A stretch of 64,000 nucleotides of DNA from Bacteroidetes bacterium UBA1935 (GCA_002337045.1 DDFF01000003.1:424427-488426); one strand, 5' to 3'; positions 31,142 to 40,872 are shown, counted from the first letter of the stretch. Notes: a model not told the origin generated them from the sequence alone. Translations and numbers: made by a program.

Positions 31142-32410
31142 TTACTTTATAAAACGTCTGGATGCTCTGATGATATTGTATATCATATAAGACGACCAGA
31201 TGCGCATGAATATGTCTATTATGATTGTCCAGTCTTTAGGTAAATCTTCTGTTTTATGTAGTGGATTGATTAAATAGAAGTATTCATAGATAGCTGTATT
31301 CAATGCACTCAATGAAGGGTTTGTAAGTGAGATATGTACTGAAGAGAGTTTTACAAGCATTGCTATCAAGAACAATCCCAAATGCCCTAACAATAGCCAC
31401 CCAAAAGGCTTACCTAAGCTCTGTCCAAAATCACTGGTAACATCACTCAGTTTTATTATAAGATAAGTACCCCAATTTTTCCAGTTTTTTAAATCAAGCG
31501 ATTTTAAATAAGTTTTCATTTCAAGAATGTGAAACTTCTGCTCATTAATTGTATCACCTTGTTTGCCTAGTGCGTACTTTAATTGTCTAAAGGTTTCTCT
31601 TGATGAGTGCTCGTCATTATTTACATCATAAACTGTATTCATTTTAAAATTCCAGTCAACATCAATAAAGGAACAATCGGTAAGGTGGGTACGAACAATC
31701 GTAACTGTGTTAAATGATTCAAAATCTACATCATAAAATTCAGCCTTACCTAAATAGGAATCTCGAATTTCAAATTTTGAATGCCCATCCAATGCTTCGA
31801 AATTAAAAATTCTAAAATCTTGATAATTTCGAATAGAGTCAATAATACAAGTCAATATTCTGATACAGTCAAATATGTAATCAGATTTCAAATCTGAACC
31901 TCTTAATGAGAATTTTGTAATAGACATGTATCCCAATTCAAGCTTACCTTGAAAATAACTGATATTCAATTCGTCAATAATAGCATCCTTTCGACCTTTT
32001 ATAACCGCAGAAGGTATTTTCGCTAACTGAATAATTATTTTTTTCGTATCGTCTACATAACTTTCAAGTCTATTAACATCAGAATTTCGGATAATCAATG
32101 ATTGTCCAACAGTTATTTGTAGCTGTAACAAATCTGTTATACTTACCTCATGTATTAAAAAACTATTATCTACAAAACAGTTATTTATTATTACTTGTTT
32201 TGCTACACAGCCTTTAAAAATGATACTTTTAAAATAGCAGTTATAAAAGCAAACAACATCGTATTCACCTTCAAAACTTATACCTTTTTCACAAGTGTAG
32301 ATTTCGCCTGAACGTAATATGCTCTTTTTGCTATCAACTTCTAATTTGACACTGTTATTAATCCTATACTTAGCCTTTTCCGATATAGTAAGTTTATCTA
32401 CATAACTCAT
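31142..32410 (-). CDS. Pentapeptide-like membrane protein
   Basis: 422 residues. The N-terminal two thirds (about 30-260) show degenerate beta-helix repeats of the pentapeptide type (for example CFYNCYFKSIIFKGC, DVDFESF, THLTDCSFIDVDW). A linker RETFRQLKYALGKQGDTINEQKFHILEMKTY follows, a signature often found between such repeats and C-terminal membrane helices. Two or three transmembrane segments (about 335-356 and 393-412) end the protein with RIWSSYMIYNIIRASRRF. This layout is known from pentapeptide-repeat membrane proteins, some with ion-channel domains; no channel selectivity filter is visible here, and the function is unknown. The gene is clearly more AT-rich than its neighbours, which suggests it was acquired. 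Confidence 0.8.
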   Translation of the reverse strand: MSYVDKLTISEKAKYRINNSVKLEVDSKKSILRSGEIYTCEKGISFEGEYDVVCFYNCYFKSIIFKGCVAKQVIINNCFVDNSFLIHEVSITDLLQLQITVGQSLIIRNSDVNRLESYVDDTKKIIIQLAKIPSAVIKGRKDAIIDELNISYFQGKLELGYMSITKFSLRGSDLKSDYIFDCIRILTCIIDSIRNYQDFRIFNFEALDGHSKFEIRDSYLGKAEFYDVDFESFNTVTIVRTHLTDCSFIDVDWNFKMNTVYDVNNDEHSSRETFRQLKYALGKQGDTINEQKFHILEMKTYLKSLDLKNWKNWGTYLIIKLSDVTSDFGQSLGKPFGWLLLGHLGLFLIAMLVKLSSVHISLTNPSLSALNTAIYEYFYLINPLHKTEDLPKDWTIIIDIFMRIWSSYMIYNIIRASRRFIK

Positions 32411-32538
32411 AGTAACGGTATTTTTCGGTGTTTTCTGCCCTCAAATTACAAAATAACTACACCTGTAGCTACCACAAACCATATACACTAATAAATAACA
32501 CCTATCCCCTCACCCAACAATGCCACCCTCAAAATTGT

Positions 32539-32546
32539 TAGATTTG
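32539..32546 (+). promoter_or_regulatory. Bacteroidota -7 box (TAGATTTG) of uvrA
   Basis: Full TAnnTTTG match, 12 bases before the ATG at 32559. It decides the uvrA start: the earlier in-frame ATG at 32520 lies upstream of the promoter. Confidence 0.65.
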
Positions 32547-32558
32547 CTATCTCCTTTT

Positions 32559-35375
32559 ATGGCAAAGAAAGCAACATCAATCAGCAACGATTTATATACC
32601 ACAGAAAACCTGCACCGCGATGATGATAGCATCTTCATCAAAGGGGCGCGTATGCACAACCTCAAGAATGTAGATGTGGCCATCCCGCGCAATAAGCTGG
32701 TGGTGGTAACGGGTGTCAGCGGCAGCGGCAAGAGCAGCCTTACGATGGATACGCTCTTTGCAGAGGGGCAACGCCGCTATGCGGAAAGCCTCAGCGCCTA
32801 CGCACGCCAGTTTCTGATGCGCATGGATAAACCCGATGTGGATTATATACGCGGCATTTGCCCTGCCATCGCCATAGAGCAGAAAGTAACTACACGCACA
32901 CCACGCAGTACCGTGGGCAGCATGACGGAGATATACGATTACCTGCGCCTGCTGTTTGCACGCATCGGCAAAACCTATTCGCCAGTAACAGGCAATGAGG
33001 TGAAGAAAGACAGCGTGAGCGATGTGGTAGATTATGTAAGCAAACTGGCACATGGTGCGAAGGTGCAAATCATCGTACCACTTGTAACCCGCTACGGGCG
33101 TAGCGTGAACGAGGAGCTGAACATCCTGCTGCAAAAAGGCTTTAGCCGTGTACATGCAAAAGGCGAAGACAAACCGATACGTATAGAAGAAGTACTGAGC
33201 GGCGATGTAACACTCCCAAAGAAAGACATCTACCTGCTGATAGACCGTATCGTTACCAAAGATTTTGACGAAGACGATCTGCATCGCCTTGCCGATAGTA
33301 TCCAGACAGCCTTTTACGAAAGCGAGGGCGAATGTACACTGGAGATTGACGGCAAGAAGATGATGCATTTCAACAATCGTTTTGAGGCCGATGGCATTGT
33401 GTTTGAAGAACCATCGCCCAATATGTTTTCGTTCAACAATCCATATGGGGCATGTCCGCAATGCGAGGGCTTCGGGCAGGTGCTGGGTTTGGATGAAGAC
33501 CTTGTAATACCTGATAAAAGACTGAGTGTATATGAAGGTGCAGTAGCACCGTGGAAGGGCGAGAAAATGAGCGAATGGCAGGCATCCTTTATGCGCAGCG
33601 CCGTGAAGTACGATTTCCCCATCCACAAAGCCATTATGGACCTGAGCGAAAGCGAACTGCAATTGCTCTGGGAAGGCAACAGCAAAGTAAATGGCATCCG
33701 CGATTTCTTTGGCATGGTAGAGCAGAATCTGTACAAAGTGCAGTACCGCGTTATGCAGGCTCGCTATCGCGGGCGCACGACATGTCCCAGCTGCCGTGGC
33801 ATGCGCCTGCGCAAAGAAGCTTTCTATGTAAAGATTGCCGACCATCATATAGGCAACCTGATGCTGATGCCTTCTGCAGACCTTGCACAGTGGTTCGATA
33901 AACTAAAGCTGAATGACAATGACACACAGATAGCCAAACGCATACTGTTAGAAATCAACCAACGCCTGAAGACGCTGCTGGATGTAGGCCTCGGTTACCT
34001 GACGCTGAACCGCCTTGCCAATACGCTGAGTGGTGGTGAGAGCCAGCGCATACAGCTTACCAAATTCCTGGGCAGCAATCTTACAGATTCGCTCTATATT
34101 CTGGATGAACCGAGTATAGGCTTGCACAGCCGCGATACTGAGCGATTGATAAACGTACTGAAAAACCTGCGCGACCTCGGCAATACCGTAGTAGTGGTGG
34201 AGCACGATGAGATGATGATGCGCGAGGCAGACTATATTATAGATATGGGTCCGCTGGCAAGCCACCTGGGTGGCGAGGTAGTGGCTGCAGGCCCGTACAA
34301 AGAACTCATCAAAAACAAGATGAGCCTCACAGGGCAATACCTGAGCGGTGCTATGACGATAGACCCGCCTGCATCTCACCGTCAACCAAAAGGTAGCATA
34401 CGTCTGGAAGGTTGCCGACAGCACAACCTGAAAGATGTAGATGCAGACTTTCCGCTGAATGTGATGTGTGTGGTCACGGGCGTGAGTGGTAGCGGTAAAA
34501 CAACACTTGTAAAATCGACACTGTACCCTGCGCTGATGAAGCATTTTGGCGAAGGTGTAGAACGCCCGGGTGCGCATAAGTTCCTTGGCGGAGACCTGAA
34601 CCGCATAGCGCATGTAGAGATGATAGACCAGAATCCGATTGGTAAATCATCGCGCAGCAACCCTGTTACTTACATCAAAGCTTGGGACGAAGTACGCAAG
34701 CTGTTTGCAAAACAACAGCTATCAAAAATGCGCGGCTTTGCAGAGAAGCATTTCTCTTTTAATACAGATGGCGGACGCTGCGATACTTGTAAAGGCGAAG
34801 GCGAAGTAGTTGTAGAAATGCAGTTCCTTGCAGATGTACACCTGCTGTGCGAAAGCTGCAAGGGCAAACGCTTTAAAGACGAAGTGCTGGAAGTAACCTA
34901 CCGCACCAAGAGTGTGTTTGATATACTGGAGATGAGTGTGGATGAAGCCATCGAATTCTTCAAAGACGAAAAGAAAATAGCATCGGCACTGCAACCGCTT
35001 AGTGATGTGGGGCTCGGTTATGTAAAGTTGGGACAGAGCAGCGATACCCTGAGTGGTGGCGAGGCGCAGCGTGTGAAACTGGCATCATTCCTCGGCAAGG
35101 GTGCGGCAAAGGAAAAAGTACTCTTCATATTCGACGAGCCTACAACGGGCTTGCATTTTCACGATATCAAAAAACTGTTGGGATCATTCAATGCCCTGCT
35201 GGACCAAGGACATAGCATCGTGGTGATAGAACACAATACAGATGTTATAAAATGTGCAGACTGGGTACTGGATATGGGCCCTGAAGGCGGCGTAGGCGGC
35301 GGCAAACTCCTCTACGCTGGCCCACCCGAAGGCCTGAAGAAAGTAAAAGAAAGCTATACGGGAAAGTATATGTAG
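32559..35375 (+). CDS. uvrA: Excinuclease ABC subunit A
   Basis: 938 residues, the usual length. UvrA is the damage-recognition ATPase of nucleotide excision repair; it dimerises, loads UvrB on DNA and leaves. Two ABC modules are seen: N-terminal Walker A GVSGSGKSS (about 52-60) with signature LSGGESQRIQL (about 490) and ILDEPSIGLH, and C-terminal Walker A GVSGSGKTT (about 640) with LSGGEAQRVKL (about 830) and IFDEPTTGLHF. Zinc-binding Cys motifs are present as CPQCEGFG, CPSCRGMRL, and CDTCKGEGE with CESCKGKRF. All catalytic motifs look intact. It is a single gene; uvrB and uvrC are not nearby. The three genes that follow are on the same strand, with gaps of 3 to 40 bases, and could share its transcript. 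Confidence 0.97.
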   Translation: MAKKATSISNDLYTTENLHRDDDSIFIKGARMHNLKNVDVAIPRNKLVVVTGVSGSGKSSLTMDTLFAEGQRRYAESLSAYARQFLMRMDKPDVDYIRGICPAIAIEQKVTTRTPRSTVGSMTEIYDYLRLLFARIGKTYSPVTGNEVKKDSVSDVVDYVSKLAHGAKVQIIVPLVTRYGRSVNEELNILLQKGFSRVHAKGEDKPIRIEEVLSGDVTLPKKDIYLLIDRIVTKDFDEDDLHRLADSIQTAFYESEGECTLEIDGKKMMHFNNRFEADGIVFEEPSPNMFSFNNPYGACPQCEGFGQVLGLDEDLVIPDKRLSVYEGAVAPWKGEKMSEWQASFMRSAVKYDFPIHKAIMDLSESELQLLWEGNSKVNGIRDFFGMVEQNLYKVQYRVMQARYRGRTTCPSCRGMRLRKEAFYVKIADHHIGNLMLMPSADLAQWFDKLKLNDNDTQIAKRILLEINQRLKTLLDVGLGYLTLNRLANTLSGGESQRIQLTKFLGSNLTDSLYILDEPSIGLHSRDTERLINVLKNLRDLGNTVVVVEHDEMMMREADYIIDMGPLASHLGGEVVAAGPYKELIKNKMSLTGQYLSGAMTIDPPASHRQPKGSIRLEGCRQHNLKDVDADFPLNVMCVVTGVSGSGKTTLVKSTLYPALMKHFGEGVERPGAHKFLGGDLNRIAHVEMIDQNPIGKSSRSNPVTYIKAWDEVRKLFAKQQLSKMRGFAEKHFSFNTDGGRCDTCKGEGEVVVEMQFLADVHLLCESCKGKRFKDEVLEVTYRTKSVFDILEMSVDEAIEFFKDEKKIASALQPLSDVGLGYVKLGQSSDTLSGGEAQRVKLASFLGKGAAKEKVLFIFDEPTTGLHFHDIKKLLGSFNALLDQGHSIVVIEHNTDVIKCADWVLDMGPEGGVGGGKLLYAGPPEGLKKVKESYTGKYM

Positions 35376-35399
35376 TGAGAAGCATAAAACTCATAGTCT

Positions 35400-35738
35400 A
35401 TGAATATCAACTTTGAAGCGTTTAAACCATTTCTGGAAGAACACATTGTTGTTGATATTAGCGTAGCGAGCCCGTCATCGGATATAGAAGATGATCTGTT
35501 AATATGCGGTGATGATGCAATAGACTTTATCATGGCTTATAGCAAGGAATATAATGTTGATGTTTCAAAATTCATGGCAGCAGATTACATCAGCGCTGAA
35601 GGTGGACAATTATTTGGCAGATTATTCGGCAAACTACTTGATAGCGAACCTGCAAGACGTAAAAAACTAACTATCCAAAATCTACTGGATGGTATTCACG
35701 CAGGAAAGCTTGATGAAAGTACTATTGAAAAAAAGTAA
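35400..35738 (+). CDS. DUF1493-like (acyl-carrier-protein-like) protein
   Basis: 112 residues, acidic. The segment DDLLICGDDAIDFIMAYSKEYNVDVSKF matches the core of DUF1493 proteins, which have an acyl-carrier-like helical fold with Asp in place of the modified Ser. The function of the family is not established. It begins 24 bases after uvrA and ends 3 bases before the cupin gene, so it appears to be part of a short operon. Confidence 0.75.
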   Translation: MNINFEAFKPFLEEHIVVDISVASPSSDIEDDLLICGDDAIDFIMAYSKEYNVDVSKFMAADYISAEGGQLFGRLFGKLLDSEPARRKKLTIQNLLDGIHAGKLDESTIEKK

Positions 35739-35741
35739 CAC

Positions 35742-36101
35742 ATGCACAAAGTAAACCTCTCCAAAAAGCTGGCATTATTTTCAGAATACTGGAGCCCCAA
35801 GATTGTGGGCGAACTGAACGGTCAGCATGTAAAGCTTGTCAAGTTTAAAGGGGAGTTTGTGTGGCACAAGCACGATGCAGAGGATGAAATGTTTCTTGTT
35901 GTAAAAGGCAGCTTTCGTATGGTATACCGAGACAAAACCATTGTACTGAACGAAGGCGAGTTTCTGATAGTACCCCGCGGCACCGAGCACCGCCCTGTGG
36001 CAGACGAAGAGGTAAGTGTGCTGTTGTTTGAACCTGCCACCACCCTGAACACAGGTGATGCAGACAGCAATCTCACGAAACATCAACTCGATTGGATATA
36101 A
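35742..36101 (+). CDS. Cupin-domain protein
   Basis: 119 residues, a single conserved cupin barrel. Cupin motif 1 reads VWHKHDAEDEMFLVVKGSF (His-X-His and Glu metal ligands), motif 2 reads GEFLIVPRGTEHRPVAD with the last His ligand. A metal-dependent enzyme or small-molecule-binding role is likely, but the substrate cannot be read from sequence. It is 3 bases downstream of the DUF1493-like gene. Confidence 0.9.
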   Translation: MHKVNLSKKLALFSEYWSPKIVGELNGQHVKLVKFKGEFVWHKHDAEDEMFLVVKGSFRMVYRDKTIVLNEGEFLIVPRGTEHRPVADEEVSVLLFEPATTLNTGDADSNLTKHQLDWI

Positions 36102-36137
36102 CCCAACCAAACTTCCACCTGCATTGTTATCCGTAGC

Positions 36138-36617
36138 ATGAAACCGATAAAAGGCAAGCAAATACTGGAACAGCTCGGGCAGCACAAAGGCAGCTATTAC
36201 TATATAGATGTAGCTGCCACTGTTGTAGAAAAAATGCCAAAGCAAAAAGCCACACGCCTTGTATGCAATATAGATGGCAAGCTATCCTACAGTTGCGGAC
36301 TGAACCACAAAGGTGATGGTAATTTCTTCATCATCATTTCGGGCAAAAATCTGAAAACACTGGGCAAGAAAACAGGCGATATCATTACCTATACACTAAC
36401 GGAAGACCCCAACCCGCTGGGCGTAGCCATGCCAGAAGTGCTGGAAACCCTGCTTGCACAAGACGATGATTGCAGAAAGATATTTGACAGCTATACAGAC
36501 GGCAAAAAACGCAGCCTCATCCATATAGTAAACGGAGTTAAAGACATCGACAAAAAAGTGCAGACTGCCCTCAACTTCTTATCGGGCAAGATAGTACCGG
36601 GCAGAAGAAAGGAATAA
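36138..36617 (+). CDS. DUF1905/YdeI-like protein
   Basis: 159 residues. The N-terminal part (about 1-90) resembles DUF1905, a small beta barrel (FFIIISGKNLKTLGKKTGDIITYTLTEDPNPLGV). The C-terminal part (VLETLLAQDDDCRKIFDSYTDGKKRSLIHIVNGVKDIDKKVQTALNFLSG) matches the helical YdeI/OmpD-associated domain, in which a usually strict LxxAxxxF...LxxxxRREY...I pattern is loosened. Members are widespread in Bacteroidota; the cellular role is unclear. Followed by a strong terminator, so it probably ends the uvrA-side transcript. Confidence 0.8.
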   Translation: MKPIKGKQILEQLGQHKGSYYYIDVAATVVEKMPKQKATRLVCNIDGKLSYSCGLNHKGDGNFFIIISGKNLKTLGKKTGDIITYTLTEDPNPLGVAMPEVLETLLAQDDDCRKIFDSYTDGKKRSLIHIVNGVKDIDKKVQTALNFLSGKIVPGRRKE

Positions 36618-36644
36618 GTGGTACATCAACCACCATAACATAAC

Positions 36645-36674
36645 AAAGCCTTGCTCGTATTGAGCAAGGCTTTT
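36645..36674. terminator. Bidirectional terminator
   Basis: AAAGCCTTGCTC and GAGCAAGGCTTT arms with a 5-base loop and T/A runs on both sides, between convergent genes ending at 36617 and 36694. Confidence 0.9.
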
Positions 36675-36693
36675 ACAATCTTCAAACTGCTAT

Positions 36694-37437
36694 CTAAAAA
36701 ATATACTGCACCGATATAGTAGCTCTTGTGGTTAGCTGTGCGTAGTTATATGTTCCTGTAGTTTCTGTTTTGCTAGCATCTATCAGCATTCCATTTGCAT
36801 ATTTTTTTTCGGTGTTTGTAGTAGTACCGGATGTACGGGTGTTTACAAAACCAATACCCAATTCTGCACCTGCATATATCTTTTTGTACACTTTTCTATA
36901 TATGGCCGGCTGAACAAACAAACCGGTTGTCAATTGTTTGGGTATGGTTTCTTCCCTTACAGTAGTTTGCGTGGTATTCTGGCTGTTGTCTTTTGTACTG
37001 CTTTCAGATGTGTATTTGTTTTTAGTAACCAGTTCTATCGGTACTACCAACCCTATGTTGCCAATGTAGTTTTTAAACTTAAAGCTCTCATACACATGCA
37101 AACCAATATAGTAAGATGCAAACGCTCTTTTTGAATTATCTGCATAAGTAGTTTGTGATGTATAAGTGACGGTGCCGTCGCCTTTATCAATCCTTGTACC
37201 GATGCCAAACTCTGCACCAACACCTACTTTGTTCTTAAATGTGTGCGCAAAGCCTACTGAAGGCCCAAAACCTGCCTGAATGCCTTTGCCGGTAGATTTT
37301 GCAGTGGCATTTTCCGCTTTTGAATCAGATGCTGATCTGTAAAAATTGTTTACTCTGAAAGTGATGCGACTATCTTGCGCAAATGATTGTAGTGAAAAGC
37401 CCACCAAGGCCAGCATAAGGGTTGCAGTTTTATTCAT
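36694..37437 (-). CDS. Outer-membrane beta-barrel protein
   Basis: 247 residues with signal peptide MNKTATLMLALVGFSLQSFA (cleavage before Gln21). The mature protein alternates polar and hydrophobic residues in predicted strands (GIQAGFGPSVGFAHTF, VGVGAEFGIGTRI, RAFASYYIGLHVYESF, KIYAGAELGIGFV) and ends in an aromatic strand ATISVQYIF, the signal for barrel assembly. It resembles the OmpW/opacity-like eight-stranded barrels in size. Two Ser/Thr/Asn-rich loops (SESSTKDNSQNTTQTT, TSGTTTNTEKKY) would be exposed at the surface. Function unknown. Confidence 0.82.
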   Translation of the reverse strand: MNKTATLMLALVGFSLQSFAQDSRITFRVNNFYRSASDSKAENATAKSTGKGIQAGFGPSVGFAHTFKNKVGVGAEFGIGTRIDKGDGTVTYTSQTTYADNSKRAFASYYIGLHVYESFKFKNYIGNIGLVVPIELVTKNKYTSESSTKDNSQNTTQTTVREETIPKQLTTGLFVQPAIYRKVYKKIYAGAELGIGFVNTRTSGTTTNTEKKYANGMLIDASKTETTGTYNYAQLTTRATISVQYIF

Positions 37438-37733
37438 AAAAAAGGTTGAAAGGTTAAGAAAATATTAAGCTAACTAACGCAAAAAGAACCGCAACTCATA
37501 TACCCCCTATTGCAGATTAACGTTTTTCTAACTATCGCCTCAACCTGACATTAAACACATATTAAATTAGCCAATACACATTTTATTGGTAAAAAGATAT
37601 ATAGTATATTGCAGCCAAGAAGCGGGTCTGCCCCACCTGCAGGATTTTTTTTACGAAACCCTCCATGTTGCATGTTTTGGTCGAGAGAGATAAATGATCG
37701 AGACTATCATTTACAAAACAAACAACATCTATT

Positions 37734-38033
37734 ATGACTGCTATATTAAACGACACTCCGATTGTGCACAATGAAGCTGCACAAAGATTTGAAATGCATA
37801 TTGACGGTCATACTCCGTTTATGGAATACAGCCGTACGGGCGATATGCTTATCATTGCACATACAGAAGTACCACCTGCGCTGGAAGGCAGAGGCATTGG
37901 TAAAATGCTGGCCGAAAAAGTATTTGCTTATGTAGAAGAACAGGGCTGGAAAATTATTCCCCTTTGTCCGTTTGCAAGCTCATACATCAAGCGCCACCCC
38001 GAGTGGGACAGGATAGTACACCACGTGCTGTAG
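37734..38033 (+). CDS. Small GNAT-family N-acetyltransferase (YidJ-like)
   Basis: 99 residues, matching the short acetyltransferase group typified by human GNAT-like NATD1 and bacterial YjdJ-type proteins (N-acetyltransferase_2 family). Motif A for acetyl-CoA reads VPPALEGRGIGKMLAEKVFAYVEEQGW; the C-terminal IPLCPFASSYIKRHPEW is highly typical. The substrate is unknown. It is a single gene with 296 bases of AT-rich space before it in which I see no other feature. Confidence 0.9.
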   Translation: MTAILNDTPIVHNEAAQRFEMHIDGHTPFMEYSRTGDMLIIAHTEVPPALEGRGIGKMLAEKVFAYVEEQGWKIIPLCPFASSYIKRHPEWDRIVHHVL

Positions 38034-38056
38034 GAAGACAGGCATCACATATCACT

Positions 38057-39715
38057 CTACGGCATCGCCGCTATTAATCGTTTGGTATAATCATTATGTG
38101 GTTGTTGCAATACTTGTGTAGCATCGCCGGCTTCTACAATATAGCCTGCCTGCATCACCATTACCCGATGGCTGATGTAGTGCACCACATTCAGGTCGTG
38201 AGAGATAAACAGGTAAGTAAGATTGAATTCTCTTTGCAGGTCTTTCAGCAGGTTCAGTATCTGCGCCTGCACGCTTACGTCCAGTGCCGATACACTTTCA
38301 TCGCATATCATCAACTGCGGGCGCAATGCCAATGTACGCGCTATACCTATACGCTGCCGCTGCCCGCCGCTGAACTGGTGCGCGTATCGCTTCATGCTAT
38401 CGGCAGGTAACTGCACCAGGTCCAGTAAACGTTGTGCTTCTTTCTGCAGTTCGCTGCGCGGTACTATGTTGTGTGTACGCATAGGTTCCATCAGCATATC
38501 GCCCACCGTCATGCGCGGGTTCAGCGATGCATACGGGTCTTGAAACACCATTTGTATCTGCCTGCGTATGCGTGTCCAGTCTTTTGTATGCAGCCTGGCA
38601 ATGTCTTCACCATTAAATAGTATCTGCCCTTCGTGTACAGGCAACAAACCCATCAGGCTGCGGCTGACGGTGCTCTTTCCGCAACCACTCTCGCCAACAA
38701 GCCCCAGCACTTCGCCGCGCTTCAGTTCAAAACTCACATTATCTACCGCTTTGAAATAATCTACAGGCCTGCCCAGCCAGTCTTTATTTTCGGTAAACCA
38801 TACACGCAGGTTATTCACCTCCAATATTATATCACCAATCGGCGCATCTGTTTGTTGTGTAGCCGCAGGCATTTTCCCATTCAGGAAATCTGCTACTATC
38901 GGCAGGCGCTTACCTTTGTTGGCAGCATTGGGTTTACATGCCAGCAATGCCTTTGTGTATACGTGTTGCGGATTGCGCAGCACATCTGCAGCCTTTCCAT
39001 ATTCCATCACCTCGCCCTGATACATCACGAGCACCTCATCTGCTATCTGCGATGCCAGTGCAAGGTCGTGCGTTATGAATATCATAGCCGTTTGATGCTC
39101 CTGTTGCAGGGTGCGCATCAGCGCTATCACTTCCTGCTGCACGGTAACATCCAGTGCTGTAGTAGGCTCATCGGCTATCAGCATTACAGGCTTGTTGCAC
39201 ATAGCCATGGCAATCATCACCCGTTGCTTTTGCCCACCAGATAACTGGTGCGGATAACGGTCGTAGAGCTTTTCAGGATTGGGCAATTGCACTTTGCGTA
39301 GCCATTCTATAGCCTGTTGTTTGGCGGTTTGCTTATCTACCTGCTGATGCGTAAGTATTACCTCTGCCAGTTGCCTGCCTATCTTCATCACAGGGTTCAG
39401 CGAGCTCATCGGCTCCTGAAACACCATGCCCATTTCCTTGCCACGCAACTGCTGCCATTGTGTATTATCAACAGCGTGCAGATTATAAGTCTGATTGTTC
39501 GTGTTCAATTGCAGGCTGCCGCTTATAGCAGCCCCCTTTGGTAGCAAGCCCATCAGCGATAACGCCGTCAGCGATTTGCCACTGCCACTCTCGCCCACAA
39601 TAGCCAGTGTCTTGCCCTCTGCCACTGCAAACGATATACCCTTCACGGCAACAAAATCGCCGAAAGAGATGCGGAGGTTGGTGGCATTGAGGATAATATT
39701 GTGACCAAGTGTCAT
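38057..39715 (-). CDS. Oligopeptide ABC transporter ATPase, DppD-DppF fusion
   Basis: 552 residues with two complete ABC ATPase modules in one chain. Module 1: Walker A GESGSGKS (about 41-48), signature LSGGQKQRVMIA, Walker B LIADEPTTALD. Module 2: Walker A GESGCGKST (about 345), signature FSGGQRQRIGIA, Walker B MICDESVSALD. A Cys-containing linker (VYTKALLACKPN) typical of the oligopeptide/nickel family follows module 1. It should power import of di- or oligopeptides, but no permease or binding-protein gene is in the window, so these must be elsewhere; in Bacteroidota they often are. It converges on the GNAT gene. Confidence 0.93.
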   Translation of the reverse strand: MTLGHNIILNATNLRISFGDFVAVKGISFAVAEGKTLAIVGESGSGKSLTALSLMGLLPKGAAISGSLQLNTNNQTYNLHAVDNTQWQQLRGKEMGMVFQEPMSSLNPVMKIGRQLAEVILTHQQVDKQTAKQQAIEWLRKVQLPNPEKLYDRYPHQLSGGQKQRVMIAMAMCNKPVMLIADEPTTALDVTVQQEVIALMRTLQQEHQTAMIFITHDLALASQIADEVLVMYQGEVMEYGKAADVLRNPQHVYTKALLACKPNAANKGKRLPIVADFLNGKMPAATQQTDAPIGDIILEVNNLRVWFTENKDWLGRPVDYFKAVDNVSFELKRGEVLGLVGESGCGKSTVSRSLMGLLPVHEGQILFNGEDIARLHTKDWTRIRRQIQMVFQDPYASLNPRMTVGDMLMEPMRTHNIVPRSELQKEAQRLLDLVQLPADSMKRYAHQFSGGQRQRIGIARTLALRPQLMICDESVSALDVSVQAQILNLLKDLQREFNLTYLFISHDLNVVHYISHRVMVMQAGYIVEAGDATQVLQQPHNDYTKRLIAAMP

Positions 39716-39777
39716 GTTAGTTTAAAGATACAGCCAAATAACACTGAAACTAAATTTTTCAACTTAGTTTTAAACAG

Positions 39778-40872
39778 ATGCTAAAACTACCATATACAAT
39801 CCTATTTTGCATCTTGCTTGTATTATCTACTTTAAAAACACAGGCAGGACTGTTTGATGTATTCTTCTTTCAACTGAATACTATTGCATATAAACAAAGT
39901 GCAAATGCACCGCCATTTAGCCGTTACTACTACGAGTACTATGCAAAAGATAAAATTAAAACGATATCGGGAATACGAAAAACAGAACAATATTCTCGCT
40001 CCCCCACAAATAACAGATCAGAAAAGAGCATTGGACAAGTGAAGACTGATTCCTTTGCTGTAAGCTTCAATAAAAAAGGTTTTATAAAAAAATACCTAAA
40101 GAGATTTCCCATTACCGAACCCTTCCACAATCATTATGATGAACCTGACTCTATTATATTTGATTTTGAATATAAGCTAACGAAAAAACGGGCTATTGTT
40201 TATGAAACAATTAATTCTTACAAAGAACAAACCATCTCGGCAAAATCACAAATAATTGCATATTACAATAAAGACAGAATTTGTGACAGCTTCACAATTA
40301 TCAATGAAAAATCAGAACCTGAGTATAGGCGGGGAACTGAGATAGTCAAATATTTATTTGTATATAATCAGGCGCGCACTCAATCATATACTATCAAGTG
40401 CCAAAACAACAAGACAGACACAATAGAGCACAATCAATATAGCGAAGACAATACTGTTATGAAAGAATTCCCTATAACGGGAACTTGGTGTAAACGGTCG
40501 AATACAATTTCTATTCGAAACCTATTATCAAAAGACTCTACTGAATCAAGCAAAGAACATTATAATATTTATTTAGGCTGTCCAATTAACACTCTGTGCA
40601 ATGACACCGAACACAGATGTATATATATCAGCAGCGGTCTCCGACAAAAAGCATTTGATACTGAGTACTCAAGATTTAACGACATCGAAGTGTGTATTGG
40701 AAGCGGTATAAAACAAACAATATTTAAAAATTCTATTTCACAAAAGGGAGAGCATTGGTCGAACTGGTTTAGTCAAACAACAGAAATCAAATACCAAGAC
40801 AAAGAGCTTTTTGTCGAATGTAACGGAACTGATAACAAGGAAATATACGACATAACTATTTCACACTACTGA
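39778..40872 (+). CDS. Hypothetical secreted protein
   Basis: 364 residues, signal peptide about 1-24 (MLKLPYTILFCILLVLSTLKTQA). The mature part is rich in Lys, Tyr, Ser and Thr, with no recognisable domain, no sorting domain and no lipobox. Cys residues cluster in the C-terminal half (CQNNK, WCKRSN, GCPINTLCNDTEHRC, EVCIGSG, VECNG), so disulfides are likely. The gene is AT-rich relative to the ABC ATPase gene, from which it diverges across 62 bases, and may be acquired. Function unknown. Confidence 0.75.
   Translation: MLKLPYTILFCILLVLSTLKTQAGLFDVFFFQLNTIAYKQSANAPPFSRYYYEYYAKDKIKTISGIRKTEQYSRSPTNNRSEKSIGQVKTDSFAVSFNKKGFIKKYLKRFPITEPFHNHYDEPDSIIFDFEYKLTKKRAIVYETINSYKEQTISAKSQIIAYYNKDRICDSFTIINEKSEPEYRRGTEIVKYLFVYNQARTQSYTIKCQNNKTDTIEHNQYSEDNTVMKEFPITGTWCKRSNTISIRNLLSKDSTESSKEHYNIYLGCPINTLCNDTEHRCIYISSGLRQKAFDTEYSRFNDIEVCIGSGIKQTIFKNSISQKGEHWSNWFSQTTEIKYQDKELFVECNGTDNKEIYDITISHY

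Noticed and set aside
32592..33848. 418-residue minus-strand frame opposite uvrA
   Set aside because: The opposite strand encodes a full UvrA with all motifs; this frame has shadow composition and no family likeness.
38057..39715. Two separate ATPase genes broken by a frameshift
   Set aside because: The frame is continuous through both ABC modules; such fused oligopeptide-transporter ATPases are known.
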